64,000 bases of DNA. Origin: Methylobacterium sp. CB376 (GTDB lineage Bacteria; Pseudomonadota; Alphaproteobacteria; Rhizobiales; Beijerinckiaceae). This document shows, one piece after another, positions 1-9,398 of the stretch (the stretch's first letter is position 1; each line of letters opens with the position of its first letter). The notes beneath the pieces were generated by a model. The model worked only from the letters and a program-made list of their open reading frames with translations. It had not been told where the DNA came from and searched no databases. The translations under genes and the position numbers were made by a program. The stretch is taken from NCBI RefSeq assembly GCF_029714205.1, contig NZ_CP121648.1, forward strand, positions 4,539,001-4,603,000. Reading direction: 5' to 3'.

Positions 1-45
1 CGGGCGGCCTGGATGGAGCGGTTCAACCGCGAGATCAAGCTCTAG
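1..45 (+). CDS. 3' end of an upstream gene, probably ABC substrate-binding protein
   Basis: An open frame enters from the left edge and ends at a TAG after 14 codons (tail ...MERFNREIKL). The stop lies 11 bases before a polyamine-type ABC permease gene, so this is probably the last part of the cognate periplasmic binding protein or another subunit of the same operon. Identity is inferred from position; the tail alone is not diagnostic. Confidence 0.5.
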   Translation, partial: RAAWMERFNREIKL

Positions 46-56
46 AGGCGGCGGCC

Positions 57-908
57 ATGAGGCGGCGCCTCCCCGACGTCACGGTCTACGACCTGCGGCT
101 GGCGAGCCCGCTCGCCCTGTTCTTCGCGGCCTTCTTCGCGGCGCCGCTCGCGGCGCTGCTCGGCCTCTCGCTCAAGGGGCCGGACGGAACCCTGGGCCTC
201 GCGCAGTACGCGGCGTTCCTCGGCGATCCTTTCAGCCTCGGCGTGCTCGGCGCGACGCTCTGGCTCGGGCTCAAGGTGACGCTCGTCTGCCTGATCCTCG
301 GCTACCCGCTCGCCCTGGTGGCGACCCGGGCCGGGGGGCGGGTGCGCGGCCTCGTCATCCTGGCGGTGCTCACGCCCCTCCTCACCAGCGTGGTGATCCG
401 CACCTTCGCGTGGATCGTCATCCTGGGCCGCCAGGGCGTGGTCAACGGCGCGCTCGCCTCCCTCGGGGTGAGCGGCCCGCCCCTGCGGCTCCTCTACGCG
501 GAGGGCGGGCTGGTGGCGGCCCTCGCGCAGGTGCAGATGCCCCTGATGGTGCTGCCGCTGATGACGGCGCTGGCCCGCATCGATCCGAGCCTGTGGGACG
601 CCTCCGAGGCGCTCGGGGCCGGGCGCTGGCGCACCTTCCGGCGGGTGACGCTGCCCCTCTCCCTGCCGGGGCTGATCGCCGGCTCGGTCCTCACCTTCGC
701 GGCGGCGATCTCGGGCTTCATCACCCAGTCGCTGATCGGGGGCGGGCAGATGCTGTTCATGCCCGGCTACATCTACCAGCAGGCGATCGCCCTGCAGAAC
801 TGGCCCTTCGCGGCGGCGATGTCGGTGATCTTCCTCGTCGCCGTGCTGGCGGTCATCGTCGCCTTCAACGCGCTCGGCCGCCTCGCGCGCGGCTACGCCC
901 AGACCTGA
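57..908 (+). CDS. ABC transporter permease, PotB-type
   Basis: A 283-residue inner-membrane permease with about six hydrophobic segments. A typical EAA loop lies near residues 180-200 (EALGAGRWRTFRRVTLP followed by LPG), the contact site for the ATPase subunit. Length and layout fit the first permease of spermidine/putrescine-type (PotB) importers. The ATG at 57 follows a preceding stop by 11 bases, and the second permease begins 9 bases after this gene ends, so the two form one operon. The substrate cannot be told from sequence; many PotBC-like systems in soil alphaproteobacteria carry other small organic amines or acids. Confidence 0.9.
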   Translation: MRRRLPDVTVYDLRLASPLALFFAAFFAAPLAALLGLSLKGPDGTLGLAQYAAFLGDPFSLGVLGATLWLGLKVTLVCLILGYPLALVATRAGGRVRGLVILAVLTPLLTSVVIRTFAWIVILGRQGVVNGALASLGVSGPPLRLLYAEGGLVAALAQVQMPLMVLPLMTALARIDPSLWDASEALGAGRWRTFRRVTLPLSLPGLIAGSVLTFAAAISGFITQSLIGGGQMLFMPGYIYQQAIALQNWPFAAAMSVIFLVAVLAVIVAFNALGRLARGYAQT

Positions 909-917
909 GGCCGCCCG

Positions 918-1742
918 ATGTCCCGCCCGATGTCCCGCCCGCCCGGCGCCCTCGACCGGCTCAGCTTCGAGATCGTGGTCGCGCTCCTCGCGGGCGCGGC
1001 GCTGATCCTGCTCCTGGCCCCGACCGTGATCGTGCTGGTCGTGTCCTTCACGGACGGCCTGTCGCTGCGCTTCCCGCCGCCGGGCTATTCCCTGCGCTGG
1101 TACGGGGAACTCGCCGAGGCGTGGCAGCTGCACTTCGCCCTGCGCAACAGCCTCACCGTCGCGGCGGCCGCGACCCTGCTCTCGGTGGGGCTCGGGGTCA
1201 TGGCCTCGCTCGCCGTGGCGCGCTCGCCGCGCCTCGCGGCGCGGCTCCTCGACAGCCTGTTCCTCTCGCCCCTCGTCCTGCCGGCCCTGGCCTTCGGGCT
1301 CTCCAGCCTGATGTTCTTCTCGCTCCTCGGCTGGCCGGTCTCCGTGACGACGCTGGTGATCGGCCACACGGTGGTCTGCGTGCCCTACGTGGTGCGCAAC
1401 ACCGTCGCGGCGCTGACCCAGCTCCAGCCGGTGCTGCTCGAGGGCTCGGCGAGCCTCGGCGCCTCGCGGCTCTACACGCTGCGCCGCATCACCCTGCCGC
1501 TGATCCGGCCGGGGGTCCTGTCGGGCGGCTTCCTCGCCTTCATGGCCTCGTTCGACAACATCCCGGTCTCCCTGTTCCTGCGCGACGCGGCGACCGACAT
1601 GCTGCCGATCCGGATGTGGCAGGACCTGGAGGGGCGCCTCGACGTCACCATCGCGGCGCTCTCCGGCGTGCTGATCGTCGCCACCATGGCGGGCATCGCC
1701 GTGATGGAGCGGCTGACGGGCCTGTCGAAGCGGCTGGCATGA
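918..1742 (+). CDS. ABC transporter permease, PotC-type
   Basis: A 274-residue membrane protein that pairs with the preceding permease. The EAA loop is visible near residues 175-195 (GSASLGASRLYTLRRITLP...RPG), and the overall length is that of PotC. Two in-frame ATG codons lie close together (918 and 930), both in an MSRP context; the first is used here. The 3' end overlaps the next gene by four bases (ATGA), so the regulator is probably co-translated with the transporter. Substrate unknown. Confidence 0.9.
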   Translation: MSRPMSRPPGALDRLSFEIVVALLAGAALILLLAPTVIVLVVSFTDGLSLRFPPPGYSLRWYGELAEAWQLHFALRNSLTVAAAATLLSVGLGVMASLAVARSPRLAARLLDSLFLSPLVLPALAFGLSSLMFFSLLGWPVSVTTLVIGHTVVCVPYVVRNTVAALTQLQPVLLEGSASLGASRLYTLRRITLPLIRPGVLSGGFLAFMASFDNIPVSLFLRDAATDMLPIRMWQDLEGRLDVTIAALSGVLIVATMAGIAVMERLTGLSKRLA

Positions 1743-2446
1743 CCCGCGGGAGCGCGCCCGCGCGCCCCGCCCCCTCACTCACCGAGCACGCGGCGGCGGA
1801 GCTCCGCCGCCTGATCCTGCTCAACCGCCTGCGGCCGGGCGAGGCGCTGAACGAGCCCGATCTGGCGCGGCGCCTCGGCATCTCGCGCACGCCGATCCGG
1901 GAGGCGCTGAAGCTGCTCGCGGGCGAGGGGCTGGTGACGCTGCGCCGGAACCGGGCCGCCCTGGTGTCGCGCCTCGACCCGGCCGGGCTGGTGCCCCTGT
2001 TCGAGCTGGAGGCGGCGCTCGAGAGCTACGGCGCGGGCCTCGCCGCGGAGCGGATGAGCGAGGGCGACCTCGCCCGCCTCGCGCGCCTGCAGGAGGCGAT
2101 GGAGGCCCTGCGCGAGGACCGCGACGCCTACGTGCGCCTCAACCGCCAGGCGCACCGCCTGATCGTGGCCGCCGCGCGCAGTCCGGCCGTGGCGGAGGCG
2201 CATGAGCGGGCCTTCGTGCGGCTGGAGCGCGCGCGCAACCTCGCCCTCGACACGGGCGGGCGGCTCGACGAGTCGCTCGCCGAGCACCGCGCCATCCTGG
2301 CGGCCCTGCGCGCGCGCGACGCCGAGGCCGCCCGCCTCCTGATGGCGCGGCACGTGGCGCGCACCCAGGCGCTCCTGGTGGCGCGGCTGGCGGAGGGGGA
2401 GGGACGGGCGCCGGAGGCGGACGGGGCGTCCGGACCCTCGCGCTGA
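1739..2446 (+). CDS. GntR/FadR-family transcriptional regulator
   Basis: A 235-residue protein. Residues ~15-80 form the GntR winged helix (LRPGEALNEPDLARRLGISR followed by TPIREAL). The C-terminal half is an all-helical FCD-type ligand domain with an R/H-rich helix (MARHVARTQALL). The ATG overlaps the stop of the upstream permease gene by four bases, so the regulator belongs to the transporter operon and probably senses its substrate or a breakdown product. No operator was assigned. Confidence 0.88.
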   Translation: MTRGSAPARPAPSLTEHAAAELRRLILLNRLRPGEALNEPDLARRLGISRTPIREALKLLAGEGLVTLRRNRAALVSRLDPAGLVPLFELEAALESYGAGLAAERMSEGDLARLARLQEAMEALREDRDAYVRLNRQAHRLIVAAARSPAVAEAHERAFVRLERARNLALDTGGRLDESLAEHRAILAALRARDAEAARLLMARHVARTQALLVARLAEGEGRAPEADGASGPSR

Positions 2447-2508
2447 GGTCCTTTCCGCCCGGCGGGACCGCGCTTGACGGACGGGCGGCCGCGCGGCGTG
2501 GTGACGGC

Positions 2509-3780
2509 ATGCCCCCGCTCCCCCTCTCCCGCCGGCGCGCGAGGCCGGCTCAAATCCTTCTCCGGGCCCTCCTGGTCGCCCTCGCGGCGCCGCATCGGGT
2601 CCTCGCCCAGGACGCGCCGCCCCCCGCCGGCGAGGCCGTGCCGGGCTTCGCGCGCTGCCTGACGGACCTCGCCGCCGAGGCGACCGGCCGCGGCGTGCCC
2701 GAGGCGACCGTGTCCGCCCTCCTCGGGGACCTCGCGCCCGATCCCGAGGTGCTGGCCGCGGCCGGCCACCAATCCGAGTTCGAGAAGCCGCTCTGGGACT
2801 ACCTCGACGCGGCGGTGAAGGACGAGACCGTCGCCGATGGCCGCGCCAAGCTGGCCGCGTGGGAGCCGGTCCTGGCCCGCATCGAGGCGCGCTACGGCGT
2901 CGACCGCTTCGTGCTGCTCGCGATCTGGGGCATCGAATCCGGCTACGGCGCCGTGCTCGACAAGCCCGGCAAGGTGCGGCCCGTGCTGCGCTCCCTGGCG
3001 ACCCTGGCCTGCGCGGACCCGGCCCGCGCCGCCTCCTGGCGCGACGAGCTCGCCGCCGCCCTGCGGATCGCCGCGCAGGGCGACGCGCCGGTCGCGGACC
3101 TGACCGGGTCCTGGGCCGGCGCGATGGGCCACACGCAGTTCATGCCGACCACCTATCTCCGCTACGCGGTGGATTTCGACGGCGACGGCCGGCGCGACAT
3201 CTGGCACTCGCCCGCCGACGCGCTCGCGGCGACGGCGCACTACCTGAGCGCGGAGGGCTGGCCGGCCGGCGCGCCCTGGGGCTACGAGGTCGCGCTGCCG
3301 CCGGGCTTCGCCTACGCGCTCGCGGACGAGACCACCGAGCGCCCGCTCGAATCCTGGGAGCGGCTCGGCCTGCGCCGGGCGGACGGGCAGCCCTTCGCGG
3401 CCACCGGCGTCCCGGCGCGGCTCGTCCTGCCGGCCGGCGCGCGCGGCCCGGCCTTCCTGCTCCTGCCGGGCTTCCGCGCGATCACGCGCTACAACGCCTC
3501 CTTCGCCTACGCGCTCGCCGTCTCGCACCTCTCCGACCGGCTGCGCGGGGAGGGGCCCCTCGTCGGCGCGTGGCCGCGCGGGGACCGGCCGCTCAGCCGC
3601 GACGAGCGCCGCGACCTGCAGGTTCGGCTGGAGGCGCGGGGGCACCCGGCGGGCGGCGTCGACGGGCGGATCGGCCCCAAGACCCGGGCCGCGATCCGCG
3701 CCTTCCAGGCGGCCGCCGGGCTGGTGCCGGACGGCTACGCCGACGCCGCCCTCCTCGATCGCCTGCGGGAGACGCGCTGA
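2509..3780 (+). CDS. Lytic murein transglycosylase, MltB family, with peptidoglycan-binding domain
   Basis: A 423-residue secreted enzyme that cleaves the MurNAc-GlcNAc bond of peptidoglycan to give 1,6-anhydro ends. An Arg-rich start and hydrophobic stretch ending ...HRVLAQDA form a signal peptide of about 34 residues. The catalytic core carries IWGIESGYG, with the predicted acid Glu at residue 143, followed by WAGAMGHTQFMPTTYL, both typical of MltB. The last ~60 residues (RRDLQVRLEARGH...IGPKTRAAIRAFQ) are a PG_binding_1 domain. Length matches alphaproteobacterial MltB proteins. The gene appears to stand alone. Confidence 0.93.
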   Translation: MPPLPLSRRRARPAQILLRALLVALAAPHRVLAQDAPPPAGEAVPGFARCLTDLAAEATGRGVPEATVSALLGDLAPDPEVLAAAGHQSEFEKPLWDYLDAAVKDETVADGRAKLAAWEPVLARIEARYGVDRFVLLAIWGIESGYGAVLDKPGKVRPVLRSLATLACADPARAASWRDELAAALRIAAQGDAPVADLTGSWAGAMGHTQFMPTTYLRYAVDFDGDGRRDIWHSPADALAATAHYLSAEGWPAGAPWGYEVALPPGFAYALADETTERPLESWERLGLRRADGQPFAATGVPARLVLPAGARGPAFLLLPGFRAITRYNASFAYALAVSHLSDRLRGEGPLVGAWPRGDRPLSRDERRDLQVRLEARGHPAGGVDGRIGPKTRAAIRAFQAAAGLVPDGYADAALLDRLRETR

Positions 3781-3863
3781 CGCCGGCCCGGATGCGCCGA
3801 GGCCCCTTGCCGCGCGCCGTTCCGCCCGCAATTAGGGGCGGGTCGCGTGTCCGCGAGGATGAT

Positions 3864-4298
3864 ATGAACGGTCTCACACGTGCGGTCCTGGCGGCCGGTC
3901 TGGTCGCCTGCGGCCTCGGTCCCGCCGCGGCCCAGACGGCGCCCGCGGCGGGCAACGACGCGGTGCTGCTCACCGTGTTCCTCAAGCACGACCAGTCGAA
4001 GAACCTTCACGAGATCAACGCGCAGCTGCAGAAGAACGGCTACTACGACCAGTTCCCGCCGGCCGGCACCGAGGTCGTGTCCTGGTACGTGGTGATGGGC
4101 ATCGGCCAGGTGGTGACGCTGCGGGTGCCGCCCGCGAAGCTGCGGGACGTCAACGTCGCGCTGGAGAACACCGCCTGGGGTCCCTACCGGACCGAGTTCT
4201 ACCCGACCTACGACTACAAGGCCCTGGCCGAGGAGCAGAAGCGGAAACTGGGCTCGGGCCCGAAGGCCGGGGGCGCGGGGGACCCTTCGCCGCGGTGA
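3864..4298 (+). CDS. Small secreted protein of unknown function
   Basis: A 144-residue protein with a signal peptide (MNGLTRAVLAAGLVACGLGPAAAQ). The mature part is mixed alpha/beta with no cysteines (LLTVFLKHDQSKNLHEINAQ, VSWYVVMGIGQVVTLRVPP). The ATG at 3864 has a weak GAGG-like site upstream. I do not recognise the family; it is probably periplasmic. A hairpin-bearing repeat lies downstream at 4595-4690. Confidence 0.75.
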   Translation: MNGLTRAVLAAGLVACGLGPAAAQTAPAAGNDAVLLTVFLKHDQSKNLHEINAQLQKNGYYDQFPPAGTEVVSWYVVMGIGQVVTLRVPPAKLRDVNVALENTAWGPYRTEFYPTYDYKALAEEQKRKLGSGPKAGGAGDPSPR

Positions 4299-4594
4299 CT
4301 CCGCCCGCCTGCGGGCTCCGCGCCCCCCTCCTGGCCGACCATGACCCGTCCGGCTGGCGAGGCGGTTCCCGGCAATCCGGTCGGCGAAGTCGGCGGCGGC
4401 GGCGTTGAGAATCGTGCTGACCGGATGGTCCGAGACACCTCCCCCACCGCGGCTGGATGCCCTCACCGTCCGGCCCCGCGGGCCGTTCGTCGGCGGCGGA
4501 TCCAGGCCGGACGGGTGCGCGGCCTCGTCCCCCCGTCCTCGCCGATCGGCGCGTGGGTCGTGCCGGACGGCGAACGATGGGCGCTCTCGCATCC

Positions 4595-4690
4595 CACATC
4601 CGCTCGATCCCTTCGGGAGAGCGGATTGGGGCTTGGCTCACGCGCCGCGCGGGCGCGGGATCCGCTCGGATCAACCGGATCCCGGATCAG
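4595..4690. repeat. Two-hairpin intergenic repeat, copy 1
   Basis: This ~95-bp element recurs at 16985-17072 with about 80 percent identity by eye. It holds two perfect inverted repeats: TCCGCTC/GAGCGGA around GATCCCTTCGGGA, then GGGATCCG/CGGATCCC around 11 bases. It lies between two convergent genes and overlaps the last codons of selO. It may act as a REP-like element or bidirectional terminator; function is inferred. Confidence 0.75.
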
Positions 4691-6162
4691 GTGCCGCAGA
4701 AGGTCCTGAGCACCCGCTCGTGCTCCCGCGGCGGCTCGGCGTAGCGGGCGCGCTCCGGCTGCTCGGCGTAGGGCTGGCTCAGCACCTCCACCAACTCGCC
4801 GAACGGGGCGACATCGTCCCGCTCGATCGCCGCCTCGATCACCGCCTCGACCTGGTGGTTGCGCGGGATGAAGCGCGGGTTGACCCGGTCCATCGCCGCC
4901 CGCCGCTCGGGGCCCGGCATCGGCTCCGCCGCGAGGCGCGCCCGCCAGCGCGGGGCCCAGGCGTCGAAGGCGGTCGGGTCGACGAACAGGTCGCGCACGG
5001 CGCGCTCCGCCGCCGGGTCGGCGGCCGCGGCCCCGAGATGCCGGAAGGTCAGGGTGAAATCCGCCGCGTTCTCGGCCATCGCGGTCAGGAGGTCGCTGGC
5101 GAGGCCCACATCCTCCTCCCGCTCCTCCAGGAGGCCGAGCTTGCGCCCGAGGCCCCCGTGATAGGCGCTCTCGAACAGGGCCGGGAAGGAAGCGAGCCGG
5201 TCCTGCGCGTCCCGGATCGCCGCCTCGGTGTCCTCGCCGAACAGCGCGAGCAGCGATTCGGCGAGGCGCGCGAGGTTCCACTGCGCGATCATCGGCTGGT
5301 TCCCGTAGGCGTAGCGGCCGTGCTCGTCGATGGCGCTGAACTTGGTCCGCGGGTCGTAGGCGTCCAGGAAGGCGCAGGGGCCGTAATCGATGGTCTCGCC
5401 CGCCACCGACATGTTGTCGGTGTTCATCACCCCGTGGATGAAGCCGACGCAGAGCCACTGCGCCACCAGCGCCGCCTGGCGGGCGATCACCGCCGACAGC
5501 AGGGCCGGGTAGGGATTCGCCTCCCCGGCGAGGTCCGGGTAGTGCCGGGCGATGACGTGGTCGGCCAGCGCCCGCACGCCCTCGGTGTCGCGGCGGATCG
5601 CGAAGAACTGGAAGGTGCCGACCCGGATGTGGCTCGAGGCGACGCGGGTGAGGATGGCGCCCGGCAGCACCCGCTCGCGGATCACCCGGTCCCCGGTCGC
5701 CACCGCGGCGAGCGCCCGGGTGGTCGGGATGCCGAGCGCCGCCATCGCCTCGCTGACCACGTATTCGCGCAGGACCGGCCCCAGCGCGGCCCGCCCGTCG
5801 CCGCTGCGCGAGAAGGGAGTCGGGCCCGCGCCCTTGAGCTGGATGTCGCGCCGGATCCCGGTCCGGTCGACGACCTCGCCGAGCAGGATCGCCCGCCCGT
5901 CGCCGAGCTGGGGCACGAGGTGGCCGAACTGGTGGCCCGCATAGGCGGTGGCGATCGGCTCCGCCCCGGCCGGCATGCGGTTGCCGGACAGCATCGCCAC
6001 CCCGTCGGGGCTCGCGAGCCAGTCCGGGTCGAGGCTCAGCGCCTCCGCGAGCGCCCGGTTCAGCCGGATCAGCCGCGGCGCCGGGACCGGCGTCGGGTCG
6101 GTGCGGGCGAAGAACCGCGCGGGGAAGCGGGCGTAGCTGTTGTCGAAGGGGAGGGGCGTCAT
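4687..6162 (-). CDS. selO: Protein adenylyltransferase SelO (YdiU/UPF0061)
   Basis: A 491-residue pseudokinase-fold protein that AMPylates Ser/Thr/Tyr residues of target proteins. Family marks include YAGHQFGHLVPQLGDGRA near the N-terminus, LKGAGPTPFSRSGDGRA, the GVMNTDNMS catalytic-loop equivalent, and the metal-binding DYGPCAFLD. A cysteine lies close to the C-terminal end (RTFCGT), as is common in SelO. ATG at 6162 gives the conserved start MTPLPFDNSYARFP; upstream in-frame codons look non-coding. Length is normal for bacterial SelO. The stop overlaps the repeat element. Confidence 0.93.
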   Translation of the reverse strand: MTPLPFDNSYARFPARFFARTDPTPVPAPRLIRLNRALAEALSLDPDWLASPDGVAMLSGNRMPAGAEPIATAYAGHQFGHLVPQLGDGRAILLGEVVDRTGIRRDIQLKGAGPTPFSRSGDGRAALGPVLREYVVSEAMAALGIPTTRALAAVATGDRVIRERVLPGAILTRVASSHIRVGTFQFFAIRRDTEGVRALADHVIARHYPDLAGEANPYPALLSAVIARQAALVAQWLCVGFIHGVMNTDNMSVAGETIDYGPCAFLDAYDPRTKFSAIDEHGRYAYGNQPMIAQWNLARLAESLLALFGEDTEAAIRDAQDRLASFPALFESAYHGGLGRKLGLLEEREEDVGLASDLLTAMAENAADFTLTFRHLGAAAADPAAERAVRDLFVDPTAFDAWAPRWRARLAAEPMPGPERRAAMDRVNPRFIPRNHQVEAVIEAAIERDDVAPFGELVEVLSQPYAEQPERARYAEPPREHERVLRTFCGT

Positions 6163-6307
6163 CGCGGGGCTCTGGCCTTCCTGCCGGGCCGTCCGCGCCC
6201 AGCGGGCGCCGAGACGGGCTCTGCGGGGACAATGCCGCTCCCGGCGAATGGTTGGCACCCCGCCCCGGCGCGGGCGCCCTGCGGCGCGGTGCGGCAGGGG
6301 GCCCGGC

Positions 6308-7000
6308 TCAGCCGAGCGCGTCGCCGAAGCGCTCGACATGCGCCGCGAGCCCGAGCCCGTGCGCCCGCACCAGCGCCTCGGCCCCGTCGCCGTCGCGCCC
6401 GCGCAGGGCGCGCAGGATCGCGCGGTGCTCGGCATTCGAGCGGTCGGCCCGGCCCTCGGCCCGGATCGCCACCCGGCGGATGCCGCGCACGTGGATCATC
6501 AGGGTGCCCGACATCGCCTCCACGATCTTGCACTGGCCGAGCGCGATCACCGCTTGGTGGAAGCGCAGGTTCGCGTCCGAATAGGCGTCGAGGCTGTCGG
6601 CGGGCGGGCGTTCGAGGAAGTCGGCGAAGAGCGTCTCCAGCCCGGCCAGCTCCGCATCCGTGGCGCGCTGGCAGGCCAGCCGGGCCGCCATGCCCTCCAG
6701 CGCCGCCCAGGCGTGAATCATGTCGATGATCTGCCGGCGCGTCTTGCGGACCACGAAGACCCCGCGGCGCGCCTCCGAGCGCACGAAGCCCTCCTGCTCC
6801 AGCACCGTGAAGGCCTCCCGCACCGGGGTGCGGCTCACCCCGAGGTCCCGCGCCAGCCGGCGCTCGTCGAGGCGGATCTCCTCCGGACTCCCGTAGATGT
6901 CCATCTCGGCGATCGCCGCCTTCAGCGCCTCGTAGACGAGCGTGCGCAGATTCGCCGAAGCGACGATCGGCGTCACCGTGAATTCCTGCGACCTCACCAT
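6308..7000 (-). CDS. GntR/FadR-family regulator, likely of the oxalate genes
   Basis: A 230-residue regulator. The N-terminal winged helix is clear (RLARDLGVSRTPVREAFTVL) and the C-terminal helices are an FCD ligand domain (ANLRFHQAV, NAEHRAILRALRGRDGD). I chose ATG 7000 (MVRSQEFTVTP); an upstream ATG at 7177 adds only low-complexity residues. It is divergent from the PAS-frc genes and shares with them a 374-base intergenic region holding a palindromic site at 7147-7163. Control of oxalate genes is inference from position. Confidence 0.88.
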   Translation of the reverse strand: MVRSQEFTVTPIVASANLRTLVYEALKAAIAEMDIYGSPEEIRLDERRLARDLGVSRTPVREAFTVLEQEGFVRSEARRGVFVVRKTRRQIIDMIHAWAALEGMAARLACQRATDAELAGLETLFADFLERPPADSLDAYSDANLRFHQAVIALGQCKIVEAMSGTLMIHVRGIRRVAIRAEGRADRSNAEHRAILRALRGRDGDGAEALVRAHGLGLAAHVERFGDALG

Positions 7001-7146
7001 CTCGCGCACCTGTGCGTCTCCCTGCCCGGCGGGCCCGGCGGGGCCGCTTCCGACGGCCGCCCCGATCCGTTCCCTCCGCCCCCGCGCCGACGGAGCCCCC
7101 GCCGGCCCGATGCCCGCGGATCCGCCGCTTGACATCGCCTGGATCC

Positions 7147-7163
7147 TGGCATACCACATGCCA
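7147..7163. promoter_or_regulatory. Candidate GntR operator
   Basis: TGGCAT-ACCAC-ATGCCA is a perfect 6+5+6 inverted repeat in the divergent region between the GntR gene and the PAS/frc genes. Size and symmetry fit a FadR-type operator, and the AT-richer surroundings suit a promoter. Binding is inferred. Confidence 0.45.
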
Positions 7164-7373
7164 ACACAACAAGACAAAATACTCGCTGGCGACCTCCACG
7201 AAGAGGCCCGCTTTCTGGCGAGACGAAACCGGGAGGACCGCAGAGAATGACGGTAATCCGCACGCCAATGTTGCCTGAAGGCTCACCTCGCCGAAGACCT
7301 GCGGCCCGGCGCGACGCGTGACCGGGCGGATGAGCGGGACGATCGAGTGGAAATCAACGCGGGATGAACGCGG

Positions 7374-7802
7374 ATGATAGTGGCTGAGTGCGATTACGAG
7401 CAAGTCGTGGAGGCGGTGGGCGACGCCATCGTGGTCTCCGACGCGGAGGGACGGATCACGGCCTGGAACGCGGCCGCCGAGCGCATCTTCGGCTTCACCA
7501 AGCGGGAGGCGCTCGGGGAGACCCTCGACCTGATCACGCCGGAGCGCCACCGTCGGCGTCACTGGGACGGCTACGCCAAGACCATGGCGACGGGCGTGAC
7601 CAAGTACGGCACCACGCTCCTGCGGGTGCCCGCCTTGCACAAGGACGGGCGCTCGCTGTCGATCGCCTTCACGGTCGGGCTGCTGCACGGCCCGGAGGGC
7701 GTCGTGACCGGCATCGTGGCGTCGATCCGGGACGAGACCAGCCGCTGGGCCGAGGAGAAGGCGCTGCGCCAGCGCATCAGCGACCTCGAAGCGGTCGGCT
7801 GA
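7374..7802 (+). CDS. Single PAS-domain protein
   Basis: A 142-residue cytoplasmic protein that is almost entirely one PAS domain (DAIVVSDAEGRITAWNAAAERIFG, then TPERHRRRHWDGY and a closing beta sheet ending GIVASIRDETSRWAEE). No output domain follows, so it may act as a small sensor or partner for another regulator. It lies 186 bases before frc and diverges from the GntR gene, which suggests a role in, or co-regulation with, oxalate metabolism. ATG 7374 is the only sensible start. Its ligand is unknown. Confidence 0.85.
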   Translation: MIVAECDYEQVVEAVGDAIVVSDAEGRITAWNAAAERIFGFTKREALGETLDLITPERHRRRHWDGYAKTMATGVTKYGTTLLRVPALHKDGRSLSIAFTVGLLHGPEGVVTGIVASIRDETSRWAEEKALRQRISDLEAVG

Positions 7803-7988
7803 CCGGTCTCGTCGAAGAGGGCGGCCCTGGTCCGCCCGCTTCTCAAGACAAATCCCAAGTTATCGCAGGTTTCGCCGGGCGGCCGCGAGGCTCTCGTCCG
7901 AACCCTGCTCAGCGACACGGGCCGAAGCGGCCGTGTGATTGTCACAAGGCGGGATGAGCCGCCGATCTGCAAACGGAGGAATGTCCTC

Positions 7989-9239
7989 ATGAGCAAGCCC
8001 CTCGAAGGCATCAAGATCATCGACTTCACGCACGTCCAGGCCGGGCCGGCCTGCACCCAGCTCCTCGCCTGGTTCGGCGCGGACGTGATCAAGGTGGAGC
8101 GGCCCGGCGCAGGCGACGTCACCCGCACCCAGCTGCGGCACGTCGAGGATGCGGACGCGCTCTACTTCACGATGCTGAACTCCAACAAGCGCTCGCTCAC
8201 CCTCGACACCAAAACCCCGCAGGGCAAGGAAGTCCTGGAGAAGCTGATCAAGGAATCCGACGTCCTCGTCGAGAATTTCGGCCCCGGCGCCCTCGACCGC
8301 ATGGGCTTCTCCTGGGCCCGGATCAACGAGCTCAACCCGGGCATGATCGTCGCCTCGGTGAAGGGCTTCAGCGAGGGCCACCACTACGAGGACCTGAAGG
8401 TCTACGAGAACGTGGCGCAGTGCGCGGGCGGCGCGGCCTCGACGACCGGCTTCTGGGACGGCCCCCCGACCGTGAGCGGCGCGGCGCTCGGTGATTCGAA
8501 CACCGGCATGCACCTCGCGATCGGCATCCTCACGGCGCTGCACGCCCGCAACAAGACCGGCAAGGGCCAGAAGGTGGCCGTGTCGATGCAGGACGCGGTG
8601 CTCAACCTCTGCCGCGTCAAGCTGCGCGACCAGCAGCGCCTCGACGCGCTCGGCTACCTGGAAGAGTACCCGCAATACCCGCACGGCGAGTTCAGCGACG
8701 CGGTGCCGCGCGGCGGCAACGCGGGCGGCGGCGGCCAGCCCGGCTGGGTGCTGAAGTGCAAGGGCTGGGAGACCGATCCCAACGCCTACATCTACTTCAC
8801 GATCCAGGGCCACGCCTGGGCGCCGATCTGCCGCGCCCTCGGCAAGGAGGAGTGGATCGAGGATCCGGCCTACAACACCGCCCGCGCCCGCCAGGACAAG
8901 ATCTTCGAGATCTTCGCCTTCATCGAGAGCTGGCTGGCCGACAAGACCAAGTACGAGGCCGTGGACATCCTGCGCAAGTTCGACATCCCCTGCGCGCCGG
9001 TGCTGTCCATGAAGGAGATCGCCGCGGACAAGTCGTTGCGGGCGAGCGGCTCGATCGTCGAGGTGCAGCACCCGCAGCTCGGCAAGTACCTGACCGTCGG
9101 CAGCCCGATCAAGTTCTCGGACCTGAAGGTCGAGGTCAAGGCGTCGCCGCTCCTCGGCGAGCACACCGACGAGGTGCTGCGCGACCTCGGCTACACCGAG
9201 CAGCAGATCGAGATGCTCCACCAGGAGCGCGCGGTCTAA
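7989..9239 (+). CDS. frc: Formyl-CoA:oxalate CoA-transferase
   Basis: A 416-residue class III CoA-transferase that moves CoA from formyl-CoA to oxalate, giving oxalyl-CoA for the decarboxylase encoded at 12109-13914. The length equals that of E. coli Frc (YfdW). The catalytic Asp falls at residue 169 ([16 protein letters not shown]), the position known for the family. The Gly-rich loop near residue 245 ([13 protein letters not shown]) and the N-terminal [20 protein letters not shown] are typical. ATG 7989 follows a good ribosome site (CGGAGGA). Conventional codon use suggests a native chromosomal gene. Confidence 0.96.
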   Translation: MSKPLEGIKIIDFTHVQAGPACTQLLAWFGADVIKVERPGAGDVTRTQLRHVEDADALYFTMLNSNKRSLTLDTKTPQGKEVLEKLIKESDVLVENFGPGALDRMGFSWARINELNPGMIVASVKGFSEGHHYEDLKVYENVAQCAGGAASTTGFWDGPPTVSGAALGDSNTGMHLAIGILTALHARNKTGKGQKVAVSMQDAVLNLCRVKLRDQQRLDALGYLEEYPQYPHGEFSDAVPRGGNAGGGGQPGWVLKCKGWETDPNAYIYFTIQGHAWAPICRALGKEEWIEDPAYNTARARQDKIFEIFAFIESWLADKTKYEAVDILRKFDIPCAPVLSMKEIAADKSLRASGSIVEVQHPQLGKYLTVGSPIKFSDLKVEVKASPLLGEHTDEVLRDLGYTEQQIEMLHQERAV

Positions 9240-9252
9240 CAGGTCCCGCGGC

Positions 9253-9295
9253 GACGATGGCGGCGCGTCCCTCACGGGGCGCGCCGTCCGTCGTC
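9253..9295 (+). terminator. Hairpin after frc
   Basis: An imperfect long stem-loop lies just after the frc stop: GACGA at the base, inner arms GGCGCGTCCC and GGGGCGCGCC with one G-T pair, loop TCAC, closing TCGTC. There is no clear T tract, so it may stabilise the 3' end or end transcription weakly. Confidence 0.45.
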
Positions 9296-9398
9296 TCGCG
9301 TCCGGCTCCCGCCGGACGGTGATGCGCGCCCGGCGGGACCGGGCGCCGATCCTGACGCCGGGGCCCGCGCGGCCCGCACCGCGAGGAACCCGCAGCCG

